Shown piece by piece: positions 1 to 8,347 of a DNA stretch of 34,036 nucleotides. The notes below the pieces were generated by a model that was not told where the DNA came from, searched no databases, and saw only the letters and a program-made list of their open reading frames with translations. The position numbers and the translations under genes were made by a program. The DNA lies in NCBI GenBank assembly GCA_021772615.1, contig JAJFLQ010000020.1:1-34036 (forward strand), in the 5' to 3' direction. Each line of letters begins with the position of its first letter. Within the stretch, counting starts at the first letter, position 1. The stretch is from Verrucomicrobiota bacterium (GTDB lineage: Bacteria; Verrucomicrobiota; Lentisphaeria; JABSQK01; JAJFLO01).

Positions 1-50
1 TGTCTTACCAGCGGCTCCCAGTGCCGCCAACGTTCTTCCGGTGTTTGCAT
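1..50 (-). CDS. 5' end of an unidentified gene, possibly an insertion-sequence accessory gene (cut by window edge)
   Basis: Only the first 16 codons lie in the window, read leftward from an ATG at 50. They begin MQTPEERWRHWEPLV. A perfect AGGAGG ribosome binding site (complement of 56-61) sits 5 nt before the ATG, so the start is credible. The Trp-rich start resembles the N-terminus of IS66-type accessory proteins, but 16 residues cannot establish a family. If that is right, the outer end of the element should lie just to the right, within roughly 60-180. Confidence 0.3.
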   Translation of the reverse strand, partial: MQTPEERWRHWEPLVR

Positions 51-55
51 TGGAC

Positions 56-85
56 CCTCCTGAGTCTATCGTTAAAATCAGGAGG
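56..85. repeat. Inverted repeat carrying two divergent AGGAGG sites
   Basis: CCTCCTGA (56-63) and TCAGGAGG (78-85) are perfect 8-nt arms separated by 14 nt. Each arm holds an AGGAGG: the left one serves the leftward ATG at 50, the right one precedes a plus-strand ATG at 89 that opens only 25 codons. It may be part of an element terminus or a small hairpin that hides both ribosome binding sites. Confidence 0.4.
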
Positions 86-179
86 ACCATGCCACCGGAC
101 CGACGAAAAGAGCAGATGGCTACATATGACGCTTACGGTAATTCCGTGTTTGCCGGCAACCAATAGGAAAATCCGAGGA

Positions 180-1075
180 TTTTAAGGCGTCTTGTCGTTA
201 TCCCGCTTCGGCCTCATCTGTCGGCAGGCTGCGTGCCAGCTAAAAACAGATGATCACTTAGCCGGCTCACAGATTTCGGCCTACGCTTAAGCGTGCTGCG
301 CACAAGGGGGATTTTTGCCCGGTCAATGGTTCTGGTTGCACATCCCAGGCCACCGCCAACTGATCCGGCCCCGCTGCCGCCCACGGGCTTTCGCCCTCCT
401 CCGGAATCGCCCGGCGCCGATGCCGCTGCTGCCCATACATAAGGGCCGCCGCTATACGACCCTCTCCTGCCCCGAGCATGCGGTTGCTTCATGGGCCCCC
501 CATTCCCACACCCGCATGCTCAAGCGTGGGCCAGGGCCGGGTCAAGTATAACGCGTCCTTATATATTGCCAGCAGCGGCCGCATCACCTCCTGTCAGCCT
601 GCCCGTCCTCGACAGGCTCGGACTCCCGCAGCCTGAACAGGACGGCCGCTATCGGTGCCGGACGATTCCTCCGTCAGGCTACAGCCTGCGTTCGTCATCG
701 GTTCCGGATCAGATCGCGGCTTATCGTCCAATCAATGCGGTTTGTGAAATGTGGATTCGGTCGGTCAGGATTGTTCCAGGCTTCCTGACGCTTGACGGCA
801 CAAATCGTGTCGCACACCTCCCGCCATCCCTGCGGGATGTCAGTCGCTCTGCTGCACGATTAGAGCCGCCGCGCTCGCTGCGGGGTCATATGTGCCCGCG
901 GTCAACACGACAGCCAAGCCCCACCCACCAGCACTCGACAAAGCGCATTGCCCGATCAAATCCGTTCGCTCGTTCCCAAACTGCCGCTTCCAGCGGCGGC
1001 CGCCGCTGAAAACTTAAAACTAAAGGCACGACCCCAACATCGTCAAACCCCAAATGTCGCCAGCCCCCAATCCGT
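180..1075. other. Gene-free stretch, GC-rich
   Basis: About 900 nt with no recognisable gene. Open frames exist, the longest a plus-strand one at 491-1009, but their translations are Pro/Ser/Arg-rich, have no family signature and no convincing ribosome binding site. I see no tRNA or structured RNA. A short AT-rich hairpin (AAAATC-CGAG-GATTTT, about 168-183) lies at the left edge. The stretch may be decayed sequence between the putative insertion element and the RHS cassette. Confidence 0.5.
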
Positions 1076-1435
1076 CTAATTTTCTGGATCTAACGACCAA
1101 TTCCCTTCATTCCAGCGCTTAATACATTCACGAGCTCCAAATCCTACCAAGTTCTTCATTTTCGAAACCTGTCTGAGAACTTCCATGGACTCAGAATTTT
1201 TATACCTTAGTAAAAAACATGCCGCCATTGCCCGGACGTCCGGGCGATCATCATTTAGAAGCAACGATAACGCTTCACGTCCTTGATCACCCATAGCACG
1301 TAATTTCTGAAACGCTGAAAGGTATCTTTTGGCATGTTTATTGCCTTTTGCAGAATCTCCTTGCCCGATGGCTATGTTCTGAGCACGGACATTCTCCGCA
1401 AAATCCTCAACAAGAGCATTTAACGACTTTTTCAT
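1076..1435 (-). CDS. DUF2019-type helical-repeat protein, probable immunity protein for the RHS toxin tip
   Basis: This 119-residue protein starts with MKKSLNALVEDFAENV and has the layout of DUF2019 proteins: an amphipathic N-terminal helix followed by HEAT-like helical pairs (ALSLLLNDDRPDVRAMAACF, then VLRQVSKMKNLVGFGARECI). Its ATG overlaps the TAA stop of the upstream RHS gene as TAATG, the tight coupling expected for a toxin followed by its immunity gene. A longer in-frame start at 1516 would lie inside the RHS frame and is less likely. Small helical-repeat proteins often follow RHS or CdiA toxin tips and neutralise them by direct binding. That role here is inferred from position; family membership is by pattern recognition only. 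Confidence 0.72.
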   Translation of the reverse strand: MKKSLNALVEDFAENVRAQNIAIGQGDSAKGNKHAKRYLSAFQKLRAMGDQGREALSLLLNDDRPDVRAMAACFLLRYKNSESMEVLRQVSKMKNLVGFGARECIKRWNEGNWSLDPEN

Positions 1436-2571
1436 TACCAGATTCCATTCATAATATTTTTTATAGCTTCGATTCCAAACTTGTACTGTTCCGCAAAAGA
1501 TCTTGTCGCCAACCAATCCCTTACCTTCAACGTAGCAGAACCTGTTATATCAAATCTAATACTTCCATATAACCCGGTGATTCTCTGGTGAAGAGCACCG
1601 GCATAACCGCCTGGTATACGGATAATGTTCGCTGTATTTTGAATTGCTTCACGACCAAACCTAGCAACATTAACGGCACGTTGTTCGACGATATGGTGCC
1701 ATTGAAAACCTGGACCGGCCCTACCAAGATATCTCTTAAGGGCGCTAAAACTTCTGAATGGTTTACCAAAGCCTACATGACCAATCGCGGAATAGATACG
1801 CACCAAAGCTTGGTGGGAACTCCTTGTCAGTACGGCTCTTAGAACTGGTCCCCCCAAATAAGAACTAATTCTGCCACCAATAAACTGCGTTCCCCGACCT
1901 AAAGCACCGAAGACCCTACCCGCAATTGCCCCTCCAACGGTAACTCCCAGAAACAAAAGAAATGCATTTACCGTAGAGTTACTGTTGAGTGCCTCTTCAG
2001 CATCATCCGGTGCATTCGCGTATTCCGTTGTTAGAAAGAAGATTATTCCTACTGCCGCAAGTACTGAAACTAACGAACGCTCCCCGCTGGGATCTATTCT
2101 ACTAATCGGGTCAGAGTGGGCATATGCGTATCTATGTAACGATTGCGGATCGTGACTAATAGAGGTAATCCCGGTCTCATGACGAGTATATGGATCTAGC
2201 CGACCAAATACGCCCAAACTGGAATCGTAGTACCTCGCTCGGAGGTACTGCTGCTGCAGTCCAGTATCGAACTGTTCGCCGCTGTAAAGAAGGTTCGTGG
2301 TCGGCGGTTGGAGGTTGGTGGGGTTACCACCGAGCAACTCGCCGTATGCGTCGAAGGAATACCTGTCCGTGACCGAGCCCGTCGAGTCAGTCAGCAACCG
2401 CGTACTACCGTGACCATCATACGCCAAATACCGCGTGCCGCCGGCGCCGGCCTGACTGATGACGTCGTCGCCGATGGTGTACGACGTTGTTGGGGTGGTT
2501 GCGCCGGTGGTGTTGTATTCTTCCAGTACTTGACCATAACCGGTGTGGTTATTGAGATGCCGGAAATGTTT
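1435..2571 (-). CDS. RHS-family C-terminal tip with a WHH/HNH-like nuclease toxin domain; 5'-truncated
   Basis: The frame is open from 2571, just inside a stop at 2572-2574, to 1435. Residues about 1-160 are the end of an RHS core: YDxxG-type motifs (SFDAYGE), the ARYYDSSLGVFGRLDP hallmark and a closing DPISRIDPSG. A Gly/Ala-rich hydrophobic stretch follows (about 167-220), then a C-terminal domain with WHHIVEQ (291-297) and NTANIIRIPGG, resembling the HNH/Endo VII-type (WHH/GHH/AHH) nuclease toxins of polymorphic toxin systems. The body of the RHS shell, normally over 1,000 residues, is absent. No ATG occurs in frame until residue 374, so translation would need TTG (2427) or another rare start. 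It is probably a displaced orphan tip. The stop overlaps the immunity-like gene start. Confidence 0.75.
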   Translation of the reverse strand, partial: KHFRHLNNHTGYGQVLEEYNTTGATTPTTSYTIGDDVISQAGAGGTRYLAYDGHGSTRLLTDSTGSVTDRYSFDAYGELLGGNPTNLQPPTTNLLYSGEQFDTGLQQQYLRARYYDSSLGVFGRLDPYTRHETGITSISHDPQSLHRYAYAHSDPISRIDPSGERSLVSVLAAVGIIFFLTTEYANAPDDAEEALNSNSTVNAFLLFLGVTVGGAIAGRVFGALGRGTQFIGGRISSYLGGPVLRAVLTRSSHQALVRIYSAIGHVGFGKPFRSFSALKRYLGRAGPGFQWHHIVEQRAVNVARFGREAIQNTANIIRIPGGYAGALHQRITGLYGSIRFDITGSATLKVRDWLATRSFAEQYKFGIEAIKNIMNGIW

Positions 2572-2881
2572 TTATTTAGTTTTCAAAGAACACGTTACAT
2601 TGAAATAGGTCTTGAGTGTCGCGGTAGTCCTCTTACTCAACGGCCAGCGGGACCCTACGCCTACGACTCCACAAATTCAATTCTCGGAATTGTATTTACG
2701 GGAAGAAGCATGGATGATGGCCACCTACGACGCTCGGCGAAACGGCATTTAGATCGACTACGACCACGAAATGTTGCCAGGTGGCGCAGCATCCCACACC
2801 GTGTCATAGTAGACTTGGTGAGAGCATCAAGGTGGTCTCATTGCACTTAAACGACGGAAGCCATACCGGAATCTGTTATCC
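2572..2881. other. Gene-free junction between the RHS fragment and the HTTM operon
   Basis: About 310 nt. RHS similarity stops abruptly near 2565, where an in-frame stop follows. I recognise no gene, RNA or clear terminator up to the ATG at 2882. Any promoter of the plus-strand membrane operon should lie here, but I could not identify convincing -35 and -10 boxes. Confidence 0.4.
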
Positions 2882-3379
2882 ATGCCCGTAGACACGCACA
2901 TTCGTTCGACGCTGCAGAAGATTTTCGTGTCGGTTTTTCTCACAGTCCTATTTGGACTGCAACTCCGTGCGATGGTGCTGCCTCTTGAGATGTGGCCGTT
3001 TACTTCGGCCACAATGTTTGCGTACTATGTAGAACCCGGCGCGGCATTGTATCGCTTTCGTTTCCTCTGGATTCATGACGGTCGTGAAACGGTCATCGAC
3101 GCAGCAGAGGACCTTGGCCTGGCCGAGCGCGAGCTGCGGCGGCTGTTCTTCTCACAATACTACGGATCGACCGATCCAAATTTCGCTCAGGGCCATTTTC
3201 CAGCCGATACACCGGAGGCATTCCGACGGCGCCTGGACACTTTCTGCCGACGTGCCGTGGCCGTTACACAACGTCGCGGCCGAGATATCGACGGCATGAA
3301 GATCGAACTCTTGGCCGCCGGCAGCGCCGGTGACGGTGGCATCGATACGACCGTGGTAACGACCTATCATTGCCAATGA
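2882..3379 (+). CDS. Small membrane-anchored protein, first gene of the HTTM operon; function unknown
   Basis: This 165-residue protein has one clear hydrophobic segment near the N-terminus (about residues 13-35, IFVSVFLTVLFGLQL followed by a short loop) and then a soluble, charged domain, predicted to lie outside the cytoplasm. The loop after the membrane segment (LPLEMWPFTSATMFAYYV) recalls short sequences seen in partners of HTTM proteins, but I cannot name a family. Its TGA stop overlaps the next ATG as ATGA, so it is translationally coupled to the HTTM gene and probably works with it. The start at 2882 has only a weak ribosome binding site. A partner or chaperone role for the HTTM protein is inference from coupling. 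Confidence 0.65.
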   Translation: MPVDTHIRSTLQKIFVSVFLTVLFGLQLRAMVLPLEMWPFTSATMFAYYVEPGAALYRFRFLWIHDGRETVIDAAEDLGLAERELRRLFFSQYYGSTDPNFAQGHFPADTPEAFRRRLDTFCRRAVAVTQRRGRDIDGMKIELLAAGSAGDGGIDTTVVTTYHCQ

Positions 3380-4386
3380 GAGCTATGGTTTCCAACGTTG
3401 TCAAGGCCTGGGAGCGCATGTGGTTCGTGGAATCGGACGCGTTCCACTACGGCGTCCTTCGACTGGGGCTTCTGGGGTGGTTTTGTTATCAGGAATGTAC
3501 GTCCACCGACCGAATTCTGCGCAAGATAGGCAACCTGCCGCTCGATTTGATCACCCCCAGTTTTGCGACGTCGCTATTATGGCCCGCTCCCGCACAAGTC
3601 GTTCCCTACATCGCGTATATCCAGGCCGCATCGATTATGACCGCAGGACTGGCGGCGCTAGGCCTGTTTACCCGAACGGCGACGGCGAGTTACGCGTATC
3701 TCTTTTTGCTGAAGAACGGGTTATTGAATTCATTCGGAAGTTTTAATCACGCGACATCCCTCCCGGCTGTCGTCTTTGTGATCCTGGCTGTCGCTCCCGG
3801 GGTGAAACGGCTTTCGCTGGACAGCCTGATCGACACACACATCCGTCGGCGGCCTGTGATGCACACAACGGCAAACCCGATCTGGCCCGCACGGGCTATC
3901 ATTCTTTTTCTCGCCTTGATTTACGCGGCTGCGGGATTGTCGAAGCTTCGGCATAGCGGCGTGGCCTGGATGAACGGTAAGCCGTTGGCATTCTCACTTT
4001 CTGAACAACGTGGCGCGTATTTCACCGTCAGGCCGGGTACGCGCGATGACGAAAAATGGCGCGACGGCATCGGGTTGGAGGCATTTGTTTATGACGGCGG
4101 CCGCAACACCACGCTTGCGCGTGGCGTGGCGAGGTACACCTGGCTTACGGCGGCAGGCGCGGTATCGACGATCGTGTTTGAATTCACGTTTTTTATCGCG
4201 CTGGTCTCGCGTCGGTGGATGTATGCGTGCTTTCTTGCGGCGGCGATCTGGCATGTCACCGTGGGTATGACGATGGGTCTGAACTTCCTGGGCGTATACT
4301 GGCCAATCTGGCTGCTGGTCGTGAACTGGGATGCGGTAGCAGTACGTTTTCGGTCATGCCAAGCAGGAAAGAGCCTACTGCAGTGA
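3376..4386 (+). CDS. HTTM-domain integral membrane protein (vitamin K-dependent carboxylase-like superfamily), first copy
   Basis: A 336-residue polytopic membrane protein. The ATG at 3376 overlaps the previous stop as ATGA and is preferred to an in-frame TTG at 3370. HTTM features include SFNHATSLPAVVFVILAVAPG (Asn-His before a long membrane helix) and the signature-like AAGLSKLRHSGVAWMNG, matching the Ala-Gly-x-x-Lys-Leu ... Trp-x-x-Gly pattern of bacterial homologues of gamma-glutamyl carboxylase. Further helices follow around residues 250-330 (VFEFTFFIALVSRR, GVYWPIWLLVVNW). Animal family members carboxylate glutamate using vitamin K hydroquinone; the bacterial HTTM reaction is generally unknown and carboxylation should not be assumed. 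The gene overlaps the second HTTM gene as GTGA, which suggests a joint complex. Confidence 0.8.
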   Translation: MRAMVSNVVKAWERMWFVESDAFHYGVLRLGLLGWFCYQECTSTDRILRKIGNLPLDLITPSFATSLLWPAPAQVVPYIAYIQAASIMTAGLAALGLFTRTATASYAYLFLLKNGLLNSFGSFNHATSLPAVVFVILAVAPGVKRLSLDSLIDTHIRRRPVMHTTANPIWPARAIILFLALIYAAAGLSKLRHSGVAWMNGKPLAFSLSEQRGAYFTVRPGTRDDEKWRDGIGLEAFVYDGGRNTTLARGVARYTWLTAAGAVSTIVFEFTFFIALVSRRWMYACFLAAAIWHVTVGMTMGLNFLGVYWPIWLLVVNWDAVAVRFRSCQAGKSLLQ

Positions 4387-5942
4387 TCGCGAACGCACAG
4401 ACGGAAACAGTGCGCGACGACACAATCAGCCAGTCGCTGCAGTCGGACGTCGCGGTGTATTCTATCTTCGTGTGCACCTGGACTGCGGCCGCGCTGTTTC
4501 ACAACATCAAGCGCGCGGATATCGTCGGAAGTCCGGAGGCGGCAGCATTCACGGCCGCTGCCTTCTTCGCGCTCATGAAACCGCGATCGTTACACAGGTT
4601 CATGGTTGTTGCGCTGTGCCACATCACGCTCTTTGTTTCACGCACACCGAATGCCGGAAACCATGAGGCTTTCGCCTTTTTATGTGAAGTCTGCTTTGTC
4701 TGTGTATATGCGCGCCTTGCGATTCGACGCGATGACAGGCTGCAGGCTGCCGAGTGGATGAACGTGGTCGCACCGGCAATGCGCTGGGCGACCGTGATCC
4801 TGTACTTCTTCACGGTGTTTCATAAGCTGAACACAAGCTATTTTTCGACAACATCGTGCGGCGCGGTCCTTCCCGTCACCTTTCTGACAGACAACCCGCT
4901 CACAGCGATGCTCGGCCTTCCTGCGCTGCCGGAGAGCGTACGACATGGGGCTGCCTGGTTTTTTGTATTCGCGAGCGTGGCAATGGAGATCGCAATCCCT
5001 GTTTTTCTGGCGGCGCGGCGAACGGCGTATTGGGGCTTTTTCGCCGGCTTCGCCTTTCATTTTTTTCTTGGCATCTTCTACTTCTGGCATTTCACACCAA
5101 TGCTGTACGCGTTGTTCCTGCTGTTTCTGCCGGCCCGCTTTCACGAATGGCTGGTATACCGTTTCCGGCACGTGAATCACTGCGTCATACGCAAATACCC
5201 GGCATTCACGCCAGGTCGGCTTCTTCGCACCGCGCTGCTTGCGGCGATTCTGAGTCTGCCGGTCTTATGTCTCGCCGCGCAGGAATTCGAATGGCTGCGA
5301 TTGCAGGTGGGCTTGCACAACCGTGGCGGCAGGTCCCCAAATACTGTCCCGGTCATTACGATTCTGTGCGGCTGGTTGCCGTTTGTCATCTACTCCGTGG
5401 CGCTCGCTGGCGCCGTCGGCTGGTTTATTCGTGCACGCAACGCCGACGCAGCCGAGGGTGGAGGCGACGAGAACCGCTTCCGATTGCGAACGGCGGTTGC
5501 CTGGCTGCCGATTATTCTGGTGCTAAACGGATTCTGTCCGTATCTTGGTATCAAGACACATCAGTCTTTCGCGATGTTTTCCAATCTCTGCACGGAATAC
5601 GGTGAAACGAATCACTTCTTCATGCCGCTAATCGAGTTGACGGACTGGCAACGTGATGTGATATGGCCGATTCATGAGCAGAAATACAGCGACAATGAAC
5701 GCAGCGGATTGAGCTTAGGAAAAGGCTACGTATACGCCGCCTACCGTGATGCCATATTTCGGCGCATCCAAAACGGCGAAGCCAACATTCACGTTTCGTA
5801 CATCCGAAACGGCAGGCGACATCATATCCGAGATGCAGAGTCCCACATCGAATTTGCAACACCGCGCCCGTGGATCATGAGGAAATTTATTGTGTTCCGT
5901 CGCATTCCCCTACCCGCCGAGCGTGATCTATGCACGTACTAG
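4383..5942 (+). CDS. Second HTTM-like integral membrane protein with extended C-terminal domain
   Basis: This 519-residue protein has many hydrophobic helices in its first 390 residues and a soluble C-terminal region of about 110 residues (from KTHQSFAMFSNLCTEYGETN onward). YFFTVFHKLNTSYFS matches the Phe-x-Lys-Leu-Asn signature found in HTTM proteins, and the AFHFFLGIFYFWHFTPMLYA helix is typical of the fold. I prefer the GTG at 4383, which overlaps the upstream TGA as GTGA and has AGGAAAG 11 nt upstream; an ATG at 4356 is the alternative. It ends 13 nt inside the acyltransferase gene. Two different HTTM genes side by side suggest a heteromeric membrane enzyme, with the C-terminal domain as a possible substrate or partner module. 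That is inference. Confidence 0.75.
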   Translation: MIANAQTETVRDDTISQSLQSDVAVYSIFVCTWTAAALFHNIKRADIVGSPEAAAFTAAAFFALMKPRSLHRFMVVALCHITLFVSRTPNAGNHEAFAFLCEVCFVCVYARLAIRRDDRLQAAEWMNVVAPAMRWATVILYFFTVFHKLNTSYFSTTSCGAVLPVTFLTDNPLTAMLGLPALPESVRHGAAWFFVFASVAMEIAIPVFLAARRTAYWGFFAGFAFHFFLGIFYFWHFTPMLYALFLLFLPARFHEWLVYRFRHVNHCVIRKYPAFTPGRLLRTALLAAILSLPVLCLAAQEFEWLRLQVGLHNRGGRSPNTVPVITILCGWLPFVIYSVALAGAVGWFIRARNADAAEGGGDENRFRLRTAVAWLPIILVLNGFCPYLGIKTHQSFAMFSNLCTEYGETNHFFMPLIELTDWQRDVIWPIHEQKYSDNERSGLSLGKGYVYAAYRDAIFRRIQNGEANIHVSYIRNGRRHHIRDAESHIEFATPRPWIMRKFIVFRRIPLPAERDLCTY

Positions 5943-6964
5943 CCGCGTTGCCGAAGATTGATGAGCGCGTCAGCGATCGCATTTCAATCACGCGCTTCAT
6001 CGCCATAGTTGCAATCGTCGGCATTCACATTCCCCTGCCCGGCGATTATCCCGCCGGCGCACCGGATCTCTTCTGGTCGGTCAGGTCGTTTCTTACCAGC
6101 GTTGTCTTTCGCGCTGCGGTTCCCATCCTCACGTGCATCTCCGGATACCTGCTTTTTGCGATGCGACTGGATGCAAATGCACAACTGCTGATGCAGAAGA
6201 AATTTCGGTCGCTTGGCGTCCCGCTGGTATTGTGGAACGGGCTTTTGCTGGTGGTGTTCTACGCTATACAATCAACTGAGGTGATTACCTTTGTGATCAA
6301 CGTGAATGTCTATCCGTTTGACATTGGAACCTGGCTTAAGGGCTTGCTCGGAACCACCGGCTATCCCTTGAATCCGCCGCTGTTTTTCTTGCGTGATCTA
6401 TTTGTCATATCGGTCTTGAGCACGTGCCTCGGGCCGGTGTTACGGCGGTATCCCTGGCCGGGCTTCATCGTGGTGTCGGTCGTGTTCTGGTTTAACCTCG
6501 ACGGTTATATGGTGCTGAAAGACACGATGGTCATCAATTTTTGTCTGGGCGCGCTGGCGGCTATCAAATCGTGGAACCTCACCTATCTGGACCGCTATAA
6601 ATGGCGGGTACTGTGTATGTTTTTGATCGTCGCGTTCGCGGTGCAGGCCTATCGTCATGCGCTGCTCGATTGGTTTCGAATCGTTTCGCCGATCCTGGTC
6701 TGGCCGCTGATACACCAGTTGCAACAGCACCGATTCGGGCGCGCTTTGAGGGCGCCGGCGCGCTATAGCTTTGCCATCTTTCTGTGTCACTATCCGGTCC
6801 TTGCAGTTCTCCATGCGATTTATATGAACGCGGTTCCGACGGCGCCATATATGTTATTCTGGTGTATCGCTCCGGCTGCGGCGATCGCTGCCGGGTTCGT
6901 CATACGAGGCACGGCAATCCGGGTTTCGCCACGTGTGGCGAATGTACTTTTCGGCGGGAGGTAG
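5930..6964 (+). CDS. Acyltransferase 3 family membrane protein (OafA-like)
   Basis: A 344-residue polytopic protein with about ten hydrophobic segments. It shows the acyltransferase-3 layout: RFIAIVAIVGIHIPLPG with a His in the first membrane segment (H33, the usual catalytic position), Phe-Arg-Ala-Ala-Val-Pro-Ile before the second helix, and SFAIFLCHYPVLAVLH near the C-terminus. These enzymes move acetyl, succinyl or similar acyl groups onto sugars, lipids or peptides at the cytoplasmic membrane. The gene overlaps the HTTM gene by 13 nt and closes the four-gene operon, so it may acylate the same product. The substrate is unknown. Confidence 0.85.
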   Translation: MHVLAALPKIDERVSDRISITRFIAIVAIVGIHIPLPGDYPAGAPDLFWSVRSFLTSVVFRAAVPILTCISGYLLFAMRLDANAQLLMQKKFRSLGVPLVLWNGLLLVVFYAIQSTEVITFVINVNVYPFDIGTWLKGLLGTTGYPLNPPLFFLRDLFVISVLSTCLGPVLRRYPWPGFIVVSVVFWFNLDGYMVLKDTMVINFCLGALAAIKSWNLTYLDRYKWRVLCMFLIVAFAVQAYRHALLDWFRIVSPILVWPLIHQLQQHRFGRALRAPARYSFAIFLCHYPVLAVLHAIYMNAVPTAPYMLFWCIAPAAAIAAGFVIRGTAIRVSPRVANVLFGGR

Positions 6965-7026
6965 AGCGGCGGTTGGAATTGCGGATCAGAGTTCGACAGA
7001 GCGATGACGTTTCTTCGCATTGCGGG

Positions 7027-7050
7027 CATGGCTCACAGAGCCGTGGCGAC
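7027..7050. repeat. REP-like palindrome, leftmost copy
   Basis: CATGGCTCACAGAGCCGTG followed by GCGAC, a slightly degraded copy of the palindrome found around the RAYT gene. It immediately precedes the first copy of the ~100-nt dispersed repeat. Confidence 0.7.
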
Positions 7051-7056
7051 ATCCGT

Positions 7057-7171
7057 AACGAAATGGATCTCGCGCAGAGACGCAAAGAAAAAAAAGGCAT
7101 AATCCCCCAGCAAACGATAACCAGAGTTCGACATAGCTGTAAAGTTGAACGTCCATTTTAACAACACGCCG
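7057..7171. repeat. Dispersed ~100-nt repeat, copy 1
   Basis: Begins AACGAAATGGATCTCGC and ends AACACGCCG. It matches 10873-10974 in the same orientation, sharing the blocks CAGAGACGCA, CCCCAGCAAAC, ATAACCAGAGTTCG and CATTTTA. Copy 1 carries an extra ~19 nt after GAGTTCG that copy 2 lacks. Both copies follow a REP-like palindrome by a few nucleotides. Confidence 0.75.
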
Positions 7172-7243
7172 ACACCCCTGCTAAGCGATGCAGGAATGAT
7201 GGCATTCAACTTTACAGACGTTTGAGCCTACGCTATCGAACTC
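7124..7243. repeat. Imperfect inverted repeat just upstream of the group II intron
   Basis: CTGTAAAGTTGAA (7137-7149) is exactly complementary to TTCAACTTTACAG (7205-7217). The pairing resumes farther out, with GAGTTCGA at about 7125 and TCGAACTC ending near 7243. The predicted intron 5' end follows within about 10 nt. It could be a transcription terminator, an element end, or the structured target recognised by the intron. Confidence 0.5.
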
Positions 7244-7252
7244 TGGCGGATC

Positions 7253-8340
7253 GTGCCGGGGACGGCGGCGGGAAGGTGGCAGGAGCGGCGGGATGTGCAG
7301 GAGGTACGCCTGGCATGTGACATAACCTAGCTGATGCAATTTCAGCGACAACCTCTTTCGGGAGGGAATGTGAAGTAGAAACCAAGGGTGTCCGAAGAAA
7401 CTGTTGCAAACTTCCCAAATGCGCGGACTCATGGTCTGCAACAGCCAATGAGGAATCTGAAGGAAGGTGTATACGTAGCTGCCACCTAAACTTGGTGTGA
7501 ATCTCTGGTAGGTTTGTGCATAGGGAGAGGTGCCCTCAACCACTGAAACCCGATATCCTGAACGTATCATGCATGAGTAGAGGAGATAGGTGGGCGGCCC
7601 AATAGGTATGTCACTTACCCAGGGAGGCCCGGTAAGATCCCGGAGGTTGGAACTGCGCCATTATCGGCTAGGCGATACAGGGATGTATTGTTATGATCTT
7701 ACAGGGAGTCAGACGAAGCCGTAGTAGCCATAAGACGATGTGCTGATGACGCCGCGGGTGACCGGGCCGAGGATAAAACACGTCGACAGTGGACCGGCAC
7801 GGGAAGTCGTTCTGGAGATGAAGGGCGGAACATGGTAACGTGATTTAATATTCCAAACTAACGATCATTCAGAGCGTAGATGTCACCTTGTGTCGGGTCG
7901 TGACCGACATGGCGACAATGCGCGGACCGAATGACCCGAAAAGCAGGACCCAGTGAAATGGAACAGCTGGATCTAAATCTGGGCTTTGGTGATATTTTCG
8001 AGAACGTCACATCCCCCAGTCAGTTACGTGCGGCGTTTGCCGCAGTGAAACGTAACCGAGGAGTTCCCGGTAGTGATGATGTGAGTATCGAAGACTACGA
8101 AGTCGATCTGGAATGTAACCTTGGTCTTCTGTCGGCAGACCTTCGGAATTGGCGCTATCGGCCACAGCCCGCGCAGCGGGTTCTTATTCCGAAGCCGGGA
8201 ACGACGAAGACCCGCAAAATAGGTATACCCCGCGTCTGCGATCGGATAGTACAGTGTTCGCTTAAACAGAGTCTCGAGCCCATTTTGACCCGACGTTCTC
8301 GGCGAGCAGCTTTGGTTTTCGCCCTGGTCGTGGCCAACGC
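7253..8340 (+). mobile_element. Group II intron, 3'-truncated
   Basis: The ~680 nt before the reverse-transcriptase start contain conserved group II ribozyme segments in the right order, as known from bacterial introns of the E.c.I2 type: CAAGGGTGTCCG, GGAATCTGAAGGAAG, CTTACCCAGGGAGG, then GGGAGTCAGACGAAGCC with AGTAGCC. A plausible 5' end with the GTGCC pattern is at 7253. The intron-encoded protein begins at 7931 and is cut after about 135 codons. Domains V and VI and the 3' splice site are absent, so the intron cannot splice. The exact 5' boundary is approximate. Confidence 0.7.
7931..8340 (+). pseudogene. Group II intron reverse transcriptase/maturase, N-terminal fragment
   Basis: Starts ATG at 7931. 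Residues 35-120 carry the classic LtrA-type start: AFAAVKRNRGVPGSDDVSIED, then YRPQPAQRVLIPKPG and the RT-1/RT-2 block RKIGIPRVCDRIVQ, SLKQSLEPI. Near 8285 one T appears to be missing: the next frame continues with FDPTFSASSFGFRPGRGQ, the expected RT-2a sequence. That frame then runs into a REP palindrome at 8348, and the catalytic YADD, thumb, maturase and endonuclease regions are gone. The fragment is thus broken twice, by a 1-nt deletion and by truncation. Confidence 0.8.
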
Positions 8341-8347
8341 AAGCGTT

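Noticed and set aside
89..166. 25-codon plus-strand ORF (ends YDAYGNSVFAGNQ) with an AGGAGG site, looking like an RHS scrap
   Set aside because: The Tyr-Asp-x-x-Gly pattern fits RHS repeats, but one motif in 25 residues is too little to call a gene or a fragment with confidence.
491..1009. 172-codon plus-strand open frame
   Set aside because: Pro/Ser/Arg-rich translation with no family signature and no ribosome binding site; more likely chance openness in GC-rich DNA.
7181..7570. 129-codon minus-strand open frame
   Set aside because: It lies antisense to ribozyme segments of the group II intron, which explain the sequence better.
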